Source: Clostridiales bacterium
GTDB lineage: Bacteria; Bacillota; Clostridia; Oscillospirales; Acutalibacteraceae
Length of the DNA stretch: 19,003 nucleotides
Direction: 5' to 3'
Assembly: GCA_019416395.1 (NCBI GenBank)
Contig: DXXH01000039.1
Coordinates: 2,661 to 21,663, forward strand
In this document: positions 5,890-12,589 of the stretch, in pieces
Layout of the letters: each line of letters opens with the position of its first letter
How positions within the stretch are numbered: position 1 is the first letter of the stretch
The notes under the pieces: generated by a model
What the model saw: only the letters and a program-made list of their open reading frames with translations
What the model was told of the DNA's origin: nothing
Databases searched by the model: none
Program-made: the position numbers and the translations under genes

Positions 5890-7308
5890 TTATTTCTCCA
5901 GGTGCCACTCCACGCCGTTGGGGGTGTCCTTCATCACCACATGCCGGGCGGCAAGCTGGTCACGAATGGCGTCGGCGGTGGCCCAATCCTTGGCTTTTCT
6001 GGCTTCGGCGCGCTTCTGGATCAGCTCCTCGATCTCCGCCGCCTCTTCCGGGGAAAGCTCTTCCCCGGCGGGTTTGGCGCCCTTTGCCGCCGCTTCCAGC
6101 AGGCCCAGGGACAGCACCTGGTCAAAGTCCCCCACCAGGTACCGTTTGGTGGCGTCGGTCAGATCCGCTTTCAACACGTCGTACAGGACGGTCAGGCCCA
6201 AAGAGGTATTCAAGTCATTGCCCAAGGCTTCCCGGAACTTTTCCTGGAAGGGCTTTGCGGCTTCCAGATCCGGTTCGCCCTCTGTCCCCAGGGCGGCGAT
6301 CCGGGCGGTGAGCTTCTGATAGGCCTGGGCGGCGTTATCCAGGGTTTCAAAGGAGAAGGTCAAGGGCTTCCGGTAATGGGACTGCAAGCAGAACAGCCGG
6401 TACACCAGGGGGTCATACCCTTTTTCTTCCAGCAGGGACACAGTGAGGAACCCGCCCTTGGACTTGCTCATTTTGCCCCGGGCGTCGTTCAGGTGGAGCA
6501 CATGGAACCAATACTTGCACCAGGGGTGGCCCAGGAAAGCTTCGCTCTGGGCGATTTCGTTGGTGTGGTGGGGGAAGGCGTTGTCAATGCCGCCGCAATG
6601 GATATCCAGATATTCCCCCAGGAAATGGACGCTGATAGCGGAGCACTCGATGTGCCAGCCGGGGTAGCCCAAGCCCCAAGGGCTTTCCCACTTCAATTCC
6701 TGGTCGTCAAACTTGGATTTGGTGAACCACAGCACAAAGTCGGTCTTATTCCGCTTATTGCTGTCCTCCTCCACGCTGTCCCGGACACCCACGGCCAAAT
6801 CCTCGCCGGACTGGTTGCCGAACACGTAATACTTATCCAGCTTGGACGTGTCAAAATACACGTTGCCTCCCGCCTCATAGGCGTAGCCCTTTTGAAGCAG
6901 CACTTCCACCATGTGGATAAAATCCTTCACCCGGCTGGTGGCGGGCACCACGGTATCGGGCTTGCGGATATGGAGCTTTTCGCAGTCCTGGAAAAAGGCG
7001 TCGGTGTAGAACTGGGCGATTTGCAGCACGGTTTTGTGCTCACGGCGGGCCCCGGCCAGCATCTTATCCTCGCCGGTATCCGCGTCGCTGGACAGATGCC
7101 CCACGTCGGTGATGTTCATCACCCGGTCCACCTGGTACCCCTCATACCGGAGAAACTTCTCCAGCACATCTTCCATGATGTAGGTGCGCAGGTTGCCGAT
7201 GTGGGCATAATGGTACACGGTGGGGCCACAGGTATACATTTTTACCTGTCCCGGGGTATGGGGTTCAAAAGGCTCCTTCTTTTGTGTCAGGGTATTATAC
7301 AGCTCCAT
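5890..7308 (-). CDS. cysS: Cysteinyl-tRNA synthetase
   Basis: This class I synthetase attaches cysteine to tRNA-Cys in the cytoplasm. The 472-aa product is normal for the family. It shows the TCGPT motif with zinc ligand Cys27, the HIGN signature at 36-39, the remaining expected zinc ligands Cys222, His247 and Glu251 (the last two in FPHHTNEIAQ), and the KMSKS motif at 279-283. A DALR-like helical tail begins at about 325 and the C terminus ends PNGVEWHLEK. The start at 7308 has a purine-rich site (AAGGAAGAG) just upstream. The gene follows cysE by 78 bp with no terminator between, so both are probably transcribed from the T-box-controlled promoter. A strong terminator follows. Confidence 0.97.
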   Translation of the reverse strand: MELYNTLTQKKEPFEPHTPGQVKMYTCGPTVYHYAHIGNLRTYIMEDVLEKFLRYEGYQVDRVMNITDVGHLSSDADTGEDKMLAGARREHKTVLQIAQFYTDAFFQDCEKLHIRKPDTVVPATSRVKDFIHMVEVLLQKGYAYEAGGNVYFDTSKLDKYYVFGNQSGEDLAVGVRDSVEEDSNKRNKTDFVLWFTKSKFDDQELKWESPWGLGYPGWHIECSAISVHFLGEYLDIHCGGIDNAFPHHTNEIAQSEAFLGHPWCKYWFHVLHLNDARGKMSKSKGGFLTVSLLEEKGYDPLVYRLFCLQSHYRKPLTFSFETLDNAAQAYQKLTARIAALGTEGEPDLEAAKPFQEKFREALGNDLNTSLGLTVLYDVLKADLTDATKRYLVGDFDQVLSLGLLEAAAKGAKPAGEELSPEEAAEIEELIQKRAEARKAKDWATADAIRDQLAARHVVMKDTPNGVEWHLEK

Positions 7309-7386
7309 AGCTCTCTTCCTTTCTTCCGGGATTCCCCGGTTCTGCTCTATTCCACCGGCTTCTGGCCGGGTTTCATCCGTTGCATC

Positions 7387-8064
7387 TCATTCTTGAGGGG
7401 TGGCGTCTTCCGGTTTTTCCAGCTTTTGCAGGCTGTCCACCCGCCGCTGGAGCCGTTCCAATTCGCCCCGCATTCTGCACAGTTCCATGGACACCGGATC
7501 CGCCACGTGGATTTGGTCCAGCTGCTGGCTGGGATGCTCCACACGCCGGTTCCCGATCTTCACCACCCGGGCAGGCACGCCCACTGCGGTAGCGTCTTCC
7601 GGCACGGCGTCCAGCACCACAGCTCCGGCGGCCACCCGGGCGTTATCCCCTACGGTGAAAGGCCCCAGCACTTTGGCTCCCGCCCCCACCAGCACGTTAT
7701 TCCCCAAGGTGGGGTGACGCTTGCCGTGGTCCTTGCCGGTACCCCCCAGGGTGACTCCCTGGTACAAGGTGCAGTTATCTCCGATTTGGGTGGTTTCCCC
7801 GATGACCACGCCCATGCCGTGGTCGATGAACAATCCTTTCCCAATCTGGGCCGCCGGGTGGATTTCAATTCCCGTTTTCCGCCGGGATCTTTGGGAGATC
7901 CACCGGGCCAGGAATTTTAAATTGTGACGGTAACACCAATTGGCTTTCCTGTGGGAACGCACAGCCTTAAACCCGGAATAGAGAAAAAACACTTCCCACC
8001 GGGAACGGGCTGCCGGGTCCCGCTCCATTACCGCGTTTAAATCTTCCTTTAAGGTACGAAACAT
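7387..8064 (-). CDS. cysE: Serine O-acetyltransferase
   Basis: CysE converts serine and acetyl-CoA to O-acetylserine, the precursor for cysteine synthase. The 225-aa product begins MFRTLKEDLNAVMERDPAAR, typical of short Gram-positive CysE. It has the hexapeptide-repeat core with IEIHPAAQIGKGLFIDHGMG, VVIGETTQIGDNCTLYQGVT and LGGTGKDHGKRHPTLG, including the family's catalytic His-containing DHG segment. A helical tail of about 40 residues follows the beta-helix. The frame is open upstream to 8211, but that part overlaps the leader RNA; the ATG at 8064 with GGGGA before it fits family length. It is the first gene of the T-box-regulated cysE-cysS unit, as in B. subtilis where the two are also adjacent. 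Confidence 0.96.
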   Translation of the reverse strand: MFRTLKEDLNAVMERDPAARSRWEVFFLYSGFKAVRSHRKANWCYRHNLKFLARWISQRSRRKTGIEIHPAAQIGKGLFIDHGMGVVIGETTQIGDNCTLYQGVTLGGTGKDHGKRHPTLGNNVLVGAGAKVLGPFTVGDNARVAAGAVVLDAVPEDATAVGVPARVVKIGNRRVEHPSQQLDQIHVADPVSMELCRMRGELERLQRRVDSLQKLEKPEDATPQE

Positions 8065-8189
8065 GGCAGTATCCCCTTTCTCACAGTTGTCACGGCTTCC
8101 GCCAATCCCTGGGGAAGCTGGCGGAATTGCCCCGTCCCCCTGGGGAGACGCCAGATGGTGATTCCCGGCCCGCCCCAGGGGAACCGAAT

Positions 8190-8227
8190 AAAAAAGCCTT
8201 CGCAAACGCATACGCGTTTACGAAGGC
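8190..8227 (-). terminator. Regulated terminator of the Cys T-box
   Basis: On the minus strand GCCTTCGTAAACGC pairs with GCGTTTGCGAAGGC (8227-8196) over 14 bp with a single T-G wobble and a GTAT loop, followed by six T. It lies directly after the T-box sequence and ends about 125 nt before the cysE start. Confidence 0.92.
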
Positions 8228-8414
8228 GATGATCTCTCGCGGTCCCACTTCGCTTTAGGCTCTTTTGGCTTTTAACGACTCCCGCCGGGCGAGGATTTCC
8301 CCCCCGCCTGCTCCGGAACGCATTTCCCCACCTTCCGGTGAAAGGGGTTTCCAGCCGATGGCCCCTTCTCTCTGTCGCCGGGCAAGATGAGTACTTCTTT
8401 CCTTCTTCGCATTT
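8190..8414 (-). promoter_or_regulatory. T-box riboswitch, cysteine specifier, upstream of cysE-cysS
   Basis: T-box leaders bind uncharged tRNA and switch from terminator to antiterminator. From the predicted start near 8414 the minus strand shows a GA-rich 5' element (AAGGAAAGAAGTAC), the conserved AGAGAG of stem I, a distal stem with TGGAAACCCC, and a specifier region GGGAAATGCGTTCCGG. The TGC codon at 8322-8320 specifies cysteine. The conserved T-box AAGTGGGACCGCG lies at 8250-8238, followed by the terminator hairpin. The specifier matches the function of both downstream genes, making the call firm. The tRNA-pairing base after TGG is G; Cys tRNAs usually have discriminator U, so it would pair as G-U rather than A-U. 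Confidence 0.94.
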
Positions 8415-8420
8415 GCTCCT

Positions 8421-8449
8421 ATTATATGCCCTTTCCCCCCATTTGTAAA
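8421..8449 (-). promoter_or_regulatory. Promoter of the cysE-cysS T-box operon
   Basis: The minus strand has -35 TTTACA (8449-8444), a 17-bp spacer and a perfect -10 TATAAT (8426-8421). The predicted start near 8414 coincides with the start of the T-box leader. Confidence 0.85.
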
Positions 8450-8452
8450 CCC

Positions 8453-8575
8453 CCCAGCGTGACGCTGGAGCCAGGTCGCGGATCCGTGCGCTGCGCTTAC
8501 TCCCAGCGCTGGGATTCTTCCGCGCGCTGTCCGCGGGGATTCACTGTACTGGATTCGCGTCCTCGCGCTTTCTCT
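8453..8575. other. Non-coding GC-rich stretch with several palindromes
   Basis: Between the cysE promoter and the prs terminator lies no credible gene. It contains the hairpin CCAGCG-TGA-CGCTGG (8453-8467), the perfect 12-bp palindrome CCCAGCGCTGGG (8502-8513) and other CG-rich short inverted repeats. It resembles a dispersed intergenic repeat element, but no second copy is in this window, so that is a guess. Confidence 0.4.
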
Positions 8576-8609
8576 AAAAAAATATGGACTTGCATTTTTC
8601 GCAAGTCCA
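8576..8609 (-). terminator. Probable terminator downstream of prs
   Basis: TGGACTTGC and GCAAGTCCA (8585-8593/8601-8609) form a 9-bp stem with a 7-nt loop. On the minus strand it is followed by TA and then seven T (8582-8576). It lies about 240 nt past the prs stop, beyond the tandem repeats, so these repeats would be part of the prs 3' untranslated RNA. Confidence 0.7.
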
Positions 8610-8636
8610 CATTTTTCACTATCCACTTTTTCAATA

Positions 8637-8738
8637 GCGCGGACGCGAGCTGCCGTCCTGCACAGCGCGGGCGTAGGCCCGCCGCCCAAGGCGCGAATCA
8701 AAGTTCTTTGGCCCACCTTTCACGAAAGAAAGGTGGGG
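8637..8738. repeat. Tandem 102-bp structured repeat, copy 1
   Basis: First of two adjacent, nearly identical 102-bp units. Each contains four inverted repeats in a row: GGACG/CGTCC (8641-8645/8654-8658), GCGGGC/GCCCGC (8667-8672/8677-8682), CAAAG-TT-CTTTG (8699-8710) and CCCACCTTTC/GAAAGGTGGG (8712-8721/8728-8737). It has no coding signs and lies just downstream of prs. Confidence 0.9.
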
Positions 8739-8840
8739 GCGCGGACGCGAGCTGCCGTCCTGCACAGCGCGGGCATAGGCCCGCCGCCCAAGGCGCGAAT
8801 CAAAGTTCTTTGGTCCAACCTTTCACGAAAGAAAGGTTGG
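8739..8840. repeat. Tandem 102-bp structured repeat, copy 2
   Basis: The second unit differs from the first by one G-to-A change in a loop, a one-base shift, and a change in the last stem, which here reads CCAACCTTTC/GAAAGGTTGG (8815-8824/8831-8840). The third pair of that stem is C-G in copy 1 and A-T here, so pairing is kept. It ends 8 bp from the prs stop. Confidence 0.9.
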
Positions 8841-8848
8841 CACGCTGG

Positions 8849-10027
8849 TTAGAAGGTGAGCTGGGCGCCTTTCTGGGTGCTGAGCTCCTGGCGACGGCGC
8901 TCCAAAAGGGCCTTGATCTTCTCGTGCGGATCGATCATGGCGCTGACAGACATGTCATGGTTCATGGCGGAAATAAAGTAGGCAATATACTTGGAAACAT
9001 CCACCTCGTAGAACCAGGGACGGTTCTTCAGCTCTTCCGTGCGGTAGGTCAGGTTGGAACCGAACACGCCGTCAATGACACCTTCCTGATAAGCCTTGTC
9101 AAAGGACTCCAGGCCGTTGGTGAAAATGGCGTAGGTGGCATAGGTGAAAATCCGCTTGGCCTTCCGGGCCTTCAGATTGTAGGCGATATCCAGCATGGAG
9201 TCTCCAGAGGAAATAATGTCGTCGGACACGAACACGTCCTTCCCCGCCACGTCGGATCCCAAATACTCGTGGGCCACAATGGGGTTGCGGCCGTCAACGA
9301 TTCTGGAATAATCCCGACGCTTGTAGAACATGCCCAATTCCACCCCCAGCACAGAGGCGTAATACATGTTCCGGTTCAGTGCGCCCTCGTCGGGGCTGAC
9401 TACCATGAAGCTGTCCCGGTCTGTGGAAATGTCCGGGAAATTGCGGAACATGGACTTGAGCACCTGATAGGAAGGCATCAAGTTGTCAAAGCTCATCAGC
9501 GGTACGGCGTTCTGTACCCGGGGATCGTGAGCGTCAAACGTCACCACGTTGTCCACGCCCATCTGCTGCAATTCCTGAAGTGCAAAGGCGCAGTCCAGGG
9601 ATTCCCGGTAGCTTCTCCGGTGCTGCCGCCCGCCGTACAGCAGTGGCATCACCACGTTGATCCGGTGGGCCTTTCCCATAGCCGCCTGGATCAGCCGCTT
9701 CAGATCCTGATAATGATCGTCGGGGGACATGTGATTTTCCTGGCCGAAATACTTGTAGGTGCAGCTGTAATTGCCCACGTCTACTACAAAGTACAGGTCA
9801 TAGCCCCGCACGGAGCTGTTCAAGATCCCCTTGCCGTCTCCCGAGGAAAACCGGGGGCAGCTGCAGCCAATGCGGAAGGAGTCCACATCCATACCCGCCT
9901 GCTTCGCCCACCGTACCAGGTGAGCTTCAATGTGATTGGCCAGCTCCTCGGCGCCTTCCAGGGCTACAATCCCCAAGGGGGCTACGCGATTTTCGGGGCT
10001 GAAAAAAAACTGAGCCGATTGTTCCAT
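8849..10027 (-). CDS. prs: Ribose-phosphate pyrophosphokinase, long form
   Basis: Prs makes PRPP from ribose 5-phosphate and ATP for nucleotide, His and Trp synthesis. The 392-aa product is longer than the classical ~315 aa and matches a long-form branch seen in Clostridia (recollection). It carries MPLLYGGRQHRRSYRESLD (127-145), equivalent to the ATP-binding Arg-Gln motif; VVTFDAHDP (161-169), equivalent to the metal-binding His motif; and the PRPP loop FVSDDIISSGDS (266-277). A substitution-rich N-terminal domain precedes these. The ATG at 10027 (MEQSAQFF) has AAGGAAAGG upstream; the open frame extends 32 codons further through a hairpin with no ribosome site, so the shorter start is chosen. 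It appears monocistronic, with an extended -10 promoter and a downstream terminator. Confidence 0.9.
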   Translation of the reverse strand: MEQSAQFFFSPENRVAPLGIVALEGAEELANHIEAHLVRWAKQAGMDVDSFRIGCSCPRFSSGDGKGILNSSVRGYDLYFVVDVGNYSCTYKYFGQENHMSPDDHYQDLKRLIQAAMGKAHRINVVMPLLYGGRQHRRSYRESLDCAFALQELQQMGVDNVVTFDAHDPRVQNAVPLMSFDNLMPSYQVLKSMFRNFPDISTDRDSFMVVSPDEGALNRNMYYASVLGVELGMFYKRRDYSRIVDGRNPIVAHEYLGSDVAGKDVFVSDDIISSGDSMLDIAYNLKARKAKRIFTYATYAIFTNGLESFDKAYQEGVIDGVFGSNLTYRTEELKNRPWFYEVDVSKYIAYFISAMNHDMSVSAMIDPHEKIKALLERRRQELSTQKGAQLTF

Positions 10028-10073
10028 ATTCAGGCCTTTCCTTTCTTTTCCGTCTTGGAAAACACGGGTGCTC

Positions 10074-10098
10074 AAGGCGGGGTTTGCCGCCCCGCCTT
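10074..10098 (-). other. Stem-loop at the predicted 5' end of prs mRNA
   Basis: AAGGCGGGG (10074-10082) pairs perfectly with CCCCGCCTT (10090-10098) over 9 bp with a 7-nt loop. On the minus strand it starts about 5 nt after the predicted transcription start and has no T-run. On the plus strand it is followed by TTTTCTT and would look like a terminator, but no plus-strand gene precedes it. Confidence 0.5.
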
Positions 10099-10109
10099 TT
10101 CTTAATAAA

Positions 10110-10118
10110 ATCTTAACA
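10110..10118 (-). promoter_or_regulatory. Extended -10 promoter of prs
   Basis: The minus strand reads TGTTAAGAT, an extended -10 (TGn followed by TAAGAT). No good -35 lies at 17 bp (TAGAAA). An A-rich upstream region may compensate as an UP element. Predicted start is near 10103. Confidence 0.5.
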
Positions 10119-10152
10119 TACATTCCGCCACTTTTCTACAAAAAGTCTTCTC

Positions 10153-10197
10153 TTTTTTTGTTTTTTTCCGTACCAAACAATTTTTCCTTGATTTTTT
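10153..10197 (-). promoter_or_regulatory. Phased A-tracts upstream of the prs promoter
   Basis: On the minus strand four A-runs of 5-7 bases lie at 10153-10159, 10161-10167, 10181-10185 and 10192-10197, with spacings near one or two helical turns. They sit just upstream of a promoter lacking a good -35, where curved or UP-element DNA would help. This is inference from sequence pattern. Confidence 0.4.
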
Positions 10198-10237
10198 GCC
10201 CAGTTTTGTGCTTCCCCTCTGGCGTTTTCCCCTGTTT

Positions 10238-12265
10238 TCAACCCTTTTTCCGCCGGAACACCTGGCTGTCGTATTCCCCCAGCGTCGCTTCCCCAGCTGG
10301 GTCCCCTTCCCAGGTAGTATACCCCGCCGGCAAAACCACACACTGTTGCTTCCCGGAAAAATTTTGCAAAAACAGGTACTGGTTTCCCTGGCCTTCCCGC
10401 AGGCAGGCCTCTACCCCTTCCGGGGGCAATTCCGGCAGCGCCCGCTCCAAGCCCAGTTCTCCGGCCAGCTCCTGGTAAAAGTCCAGATAGAACCTTTCCT
10501 CTACAGACGCGGCTATGTAATAGGCTTTCCCTTTGCCAAACTGGTTCACGGTCAGGGCCGCCTCGCCTTTGTAGAAGTCTTCCCCGTAAGTGCCCAGCAC
10601 TTGAGCCCCCTTGGGGTGGATCAAGGCGCACAGCTCCCGGATCTCATACTCCCTGCCGTCCTTCCCGCACAGGGTGTTCCGCTCGTCGTCCCACAATGCG
10701 TCCGTATCCTCATGCCACAGGCCAAACACTTCCATCAGCCCGCCGCCGGGCCATCCACCCAGATAGCACAAGTCGTTTTCATTCACCAGCCCGGTGTGGT
10801 ATGTGCCCACCAGGGTGCCCCCCTGCTCCACAAAGTCCCGGAGCTTTTCCGCAAATCCCGCCCGGAGCATATACAGCATGGGGACAATGACCAGATCATA
10901 GCCGGTGAGGTCGCATTCCTCGTCTACAATGTCCACCGGAACGCCCATGCGCCAAAGCCCCCGGTAATGGGCCCGGATCTGCTCCGCATAGTGAATCCCG
11001 CAGTTCCGTGGCCCAGCAGCGTCCTCGATCGCCCAGCGGTTTTCCATGTCGAACACCAAAGCCACCTTGGCGTTGACCCCGCTTTGGCATACTGGGTCGA
11101 TCTCTTCCAGCCTGCGGCCCACCGCCGCCACGTCCCGGAATACCCGGGTATCGCTTTTTCCGTAATGGTCCACCACTGCCCCGTGGAATTTCTCCGTGGA
11201 GCCCCGGCTTTTCCGGAATTGGAAATACTGCACTGAGTTGGACCCGTGAGCCACTGCCTGCATGGAGGAAGCCATGTGCATACCCGGCTTTTTCATCTTG
11301 GACACCGGCGTCCAGTTGGTGTAGCTGGGGGTAGATTCCATAAGCAAAAAGGGCTGACGCTTCAGGGAGCGCATCACGTCGTGCCACAGGGCGAAATCCG
11401 CCGCCACCGTGGTGTTCCCCTCATTGTGCCACTGGGGATAGGCGTCCCAAGAAATCACATCCAGCTGGTCTTTGAATTTGAAATAGTTGTACTGGTAAAA
11501 ATCGTACATGAAATTGGTGGTCACCGGGATCTCCGGGTTGACGGCCTTCACCGCGTCTCGCTCCACCTTCATAAAGTCGATGACCTGGTCCGTGACAAAC
11601 CGCTTCCAGTCCAGGGTCAGCCCATGGACGCTGGTTTCTCCCAAGGGGCCGGGGGCGTGGATCTGCTCCCAATCCGTGATGGTGTGGCTCCAGAAATCGG
11701 TCCACCATTGATGGTTCAGATTCTCCAAAGTGCCGTATTTCTCTTGCAGCCACCGGCGAAAGGCCTTTTGGCACTGGGGGCAATAGCATTCCCCGCCGTA
11801 TTCGTTGGAAAGATGCCACAAGATCACCCCCGGGTGATGGCTGAACCGCTGGGCCAGCGCCCTGTCCATGGCGGCCACCTTTTCCCGGTACAGGGGCGAG
11901 GTGTAGCAGTGGTTGTGCCGCCCGCCGGTTTGCTCCTGGCGCAGGTCGGCAGTCATCCGGCGGATTTCCGGATACTTTTCGCTCATCCACACGGGCTTGG
12001 CCCCCGAAGGCGTGGCCAGCACGGTGTAGATCCCGTTTTCATACAGCCGGTCGATCACCTGTTCCAGCCAGTCAAATGCATACACCCCTTCTTGGGGTTC
12101 CAGCTTGGCCCAGGCGAAAATCCCCACGGATACGCAATTGATGTGGGCCTCTTTCATCAGGCGTATGTCTTCTTCCAAAATGTCCGGCCGGTCCAGCCAC
12201 TGATCCGGATTGTAGTCTCCCCCGTGGAGCATATGGGGATATTTGGGCGTCAAAGCGTTTGTCAT
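10238..12265 (-). CDS. GH42 family beta-galactosidase
   Basis: GH42 enzymes hydrolyse beta-galactosides, often from oligosaccharides. The 675-aa product has the normal family length. The N-terminal TIM barrel begins at HGGDYNPDQW (14-23). The acid/base is Glu155 in LSNEYGG and the nucleophile Glu310 in LLMESTPS. Cys120, Cys160, Cys162 and Cys165 (the last three in CYCPQC) match the zinc site known in several GH42 enzymes. A trimerisation domain (about 390-600) and a small C-terminal beta domain follow. No signal peptide, so it acts in the cytoplasm. The ATG at 12265 is preceded by GGGAGGAG; the frame opens 16 codons earlier but without a site. No sugar transporter or sugar regulator lies nearby, so its substrate would enter by a system encoded elsewhere. 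Confidence 0.95.
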   Translation of the reverse strand: MTNALTPKYPHMLHGGDYNPDQWLDRPDILEEDIRLMKEAHINCVSVGIFAWAKLEPQEGVYAFDWLEQVIDRLYENGIYTVLATPSGAKPVWMSEKYPEIRRMTADLRQEQTGGRHNHCYTSPLYREKVAAMDRALAQRFSHHPGVILWHLSNEYGGECYCPQCQKAFRRWLQEKYGTLENLNHQWWTDFWSHTITDWEQIHAPGPLGETSVHGLTLDWKRFVTDQVIDFMKVERDAVKAVNPEIPVTTNFMYDFYQYNYFKFKDQLDVISWDAYPQWHNEGNTTVAADFALWHDVMRSLKRQPFLLMESTPSYTNWTPVSKMKKPGMHMASSMQAVAHGSNSVQYFQFRKSRGSTEKFHGAVVDHYGKSDTRVFRDVAAVGRRLEEIDPVCQSGVNAKVALVFDMENRWAIEDAAGPRNCGIHYAEQIRAHYRGLWRMGVPVDIVDEECDLTGYDLVIVPMLYMLRAGFAEKLRDFVEQGGTLVGTYHTGLVNENDLCYLGGWPGGGLMEVFGLWHEDTDALWDDERNTLCGKDGREYEIRELCALIHPKGAQVLGTYGEDFYKGEAALTVNQFGKGKAYYIAASVEERFYLDFYQELAGELGLERALPELPPEGVEACLREGQGNQYLFLQNFSGKQQCVVLPAGYTTWEGDPAGEATLGEYDSQVFRRKKG

Positions 12266-12285
12266 GGTTGTCTCCTCCCGATTCT

Positions 12286-12317
12286 CACGGCATTCCGCCG
12301 GTGATACCCCCATTGTA
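12286..12317 (-). promoter_or_regulatory. Probable promoter and start-site inverted repeat of the GH42 gene
   Basis: The minus strand has -10 TACAAT (12317-12312); the -35 is poor (TTTTAA at 17 bp). Right at the predicted start (about 12305) lies CACCGGC/GCCGTG, an inverted repeat with one bulged base and a GGAAT loop (12303-12286). It could be an operator for a sugar-responsive regulator or a 5' mRNA hairpin. Confidence 0.4.
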
Positions 12318-12553
12318 CCCGGTTCCCACCCACTTTAAAAGGGGGAAATTTCCACACGGAGCTTCTTTTTTCGCCGATCTGTTTTCACTTCGCTTGGGGG
12401 AACATGCCGCCAGCCGGGGCGGGCGTAATTCGCCCACCGGGACAGGCAAAGTCCACCGGCCCATAACAATCCCCGTACCTCAAGCTAGCGCGTTTCATCA
12501 GGGCTTTCAGCATTTGACCGGAGAGAAAAAACCAATTCCCTTCCCGAAGGCGC
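12318..12553. other. Intergenic stretch between GH42 gene and opp terminator
   Basis: No gene is supported here. Visible are the perfect palindrome GGAAATTTCC (12344-12353), upstream of the GH42 -10 and a possible operator, and the hairpin GGGCG-TAATT-CGCCC (12421-12435). A 42-codon minus-strand frame (12385-12513) has no ribosome site and no recognisable domain. Confidence 0.4.
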
Positions 12554-12585
12554 AAAAAAACCGCTGCCAAAAGACAGCGGTTTTT
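12554..12585 (-). terminator. Terminator of the opp operon
   Basis: Immediately after the oppF stop, AAAAACCGCTGTC pairs with GGCAGCGGTTTTT around a TTTT loop (one T-G wobble), followed by further T on the minus strand (seven in total, 12560-12554). Confidence 0.92.
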
Positions 12586-12589
12586 CAAA

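Noticed and set aside
4828..7920. Plus-strand open frame of 1030 codons
   Set aside because: It runs antisense through the M28, cysS and cysE genes, which have clear motifs and ribosome sites. Its translation is His/Gly/Pro-rich with no domain, an effect of GC-rich third positions.
8255..8716. Minus-strand open frame of 153 codons over the T-box and palindromic block
   Set aside because: It spans the cysE promoter, T-box leader and repeats, with no ribosome site and an Arg/Ala/Ser-rich non-domain translation.
8637..8840. Possible CRISPR-like array
   Set aside because: Only two units, directly adjacent with no unique spacers, 102 bp long and no cas genes nearby.
10074..10102. Plus-strand terminator before the prs/GH42 gap
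   Set aside because: It has a terminator shape on the plus strand, but no plus-strand gene precedes it. It is better explained as the 5' hairpin of the minus-strand prs transcript.
8387..10105. Plus-strand open frame of 572 codons covering the repeats and prs antisense
   Set aside because: It reads through tandem non-coding repeats and the antisense of prs; repeated peptide segments merely reflect the repeat DNA.
12385..12513. 42-codon minus-strand frame after the opp terminator
   Set aside because: No ribosome site, no promoter and no recognisable domain; it also overlaps a hairpin.
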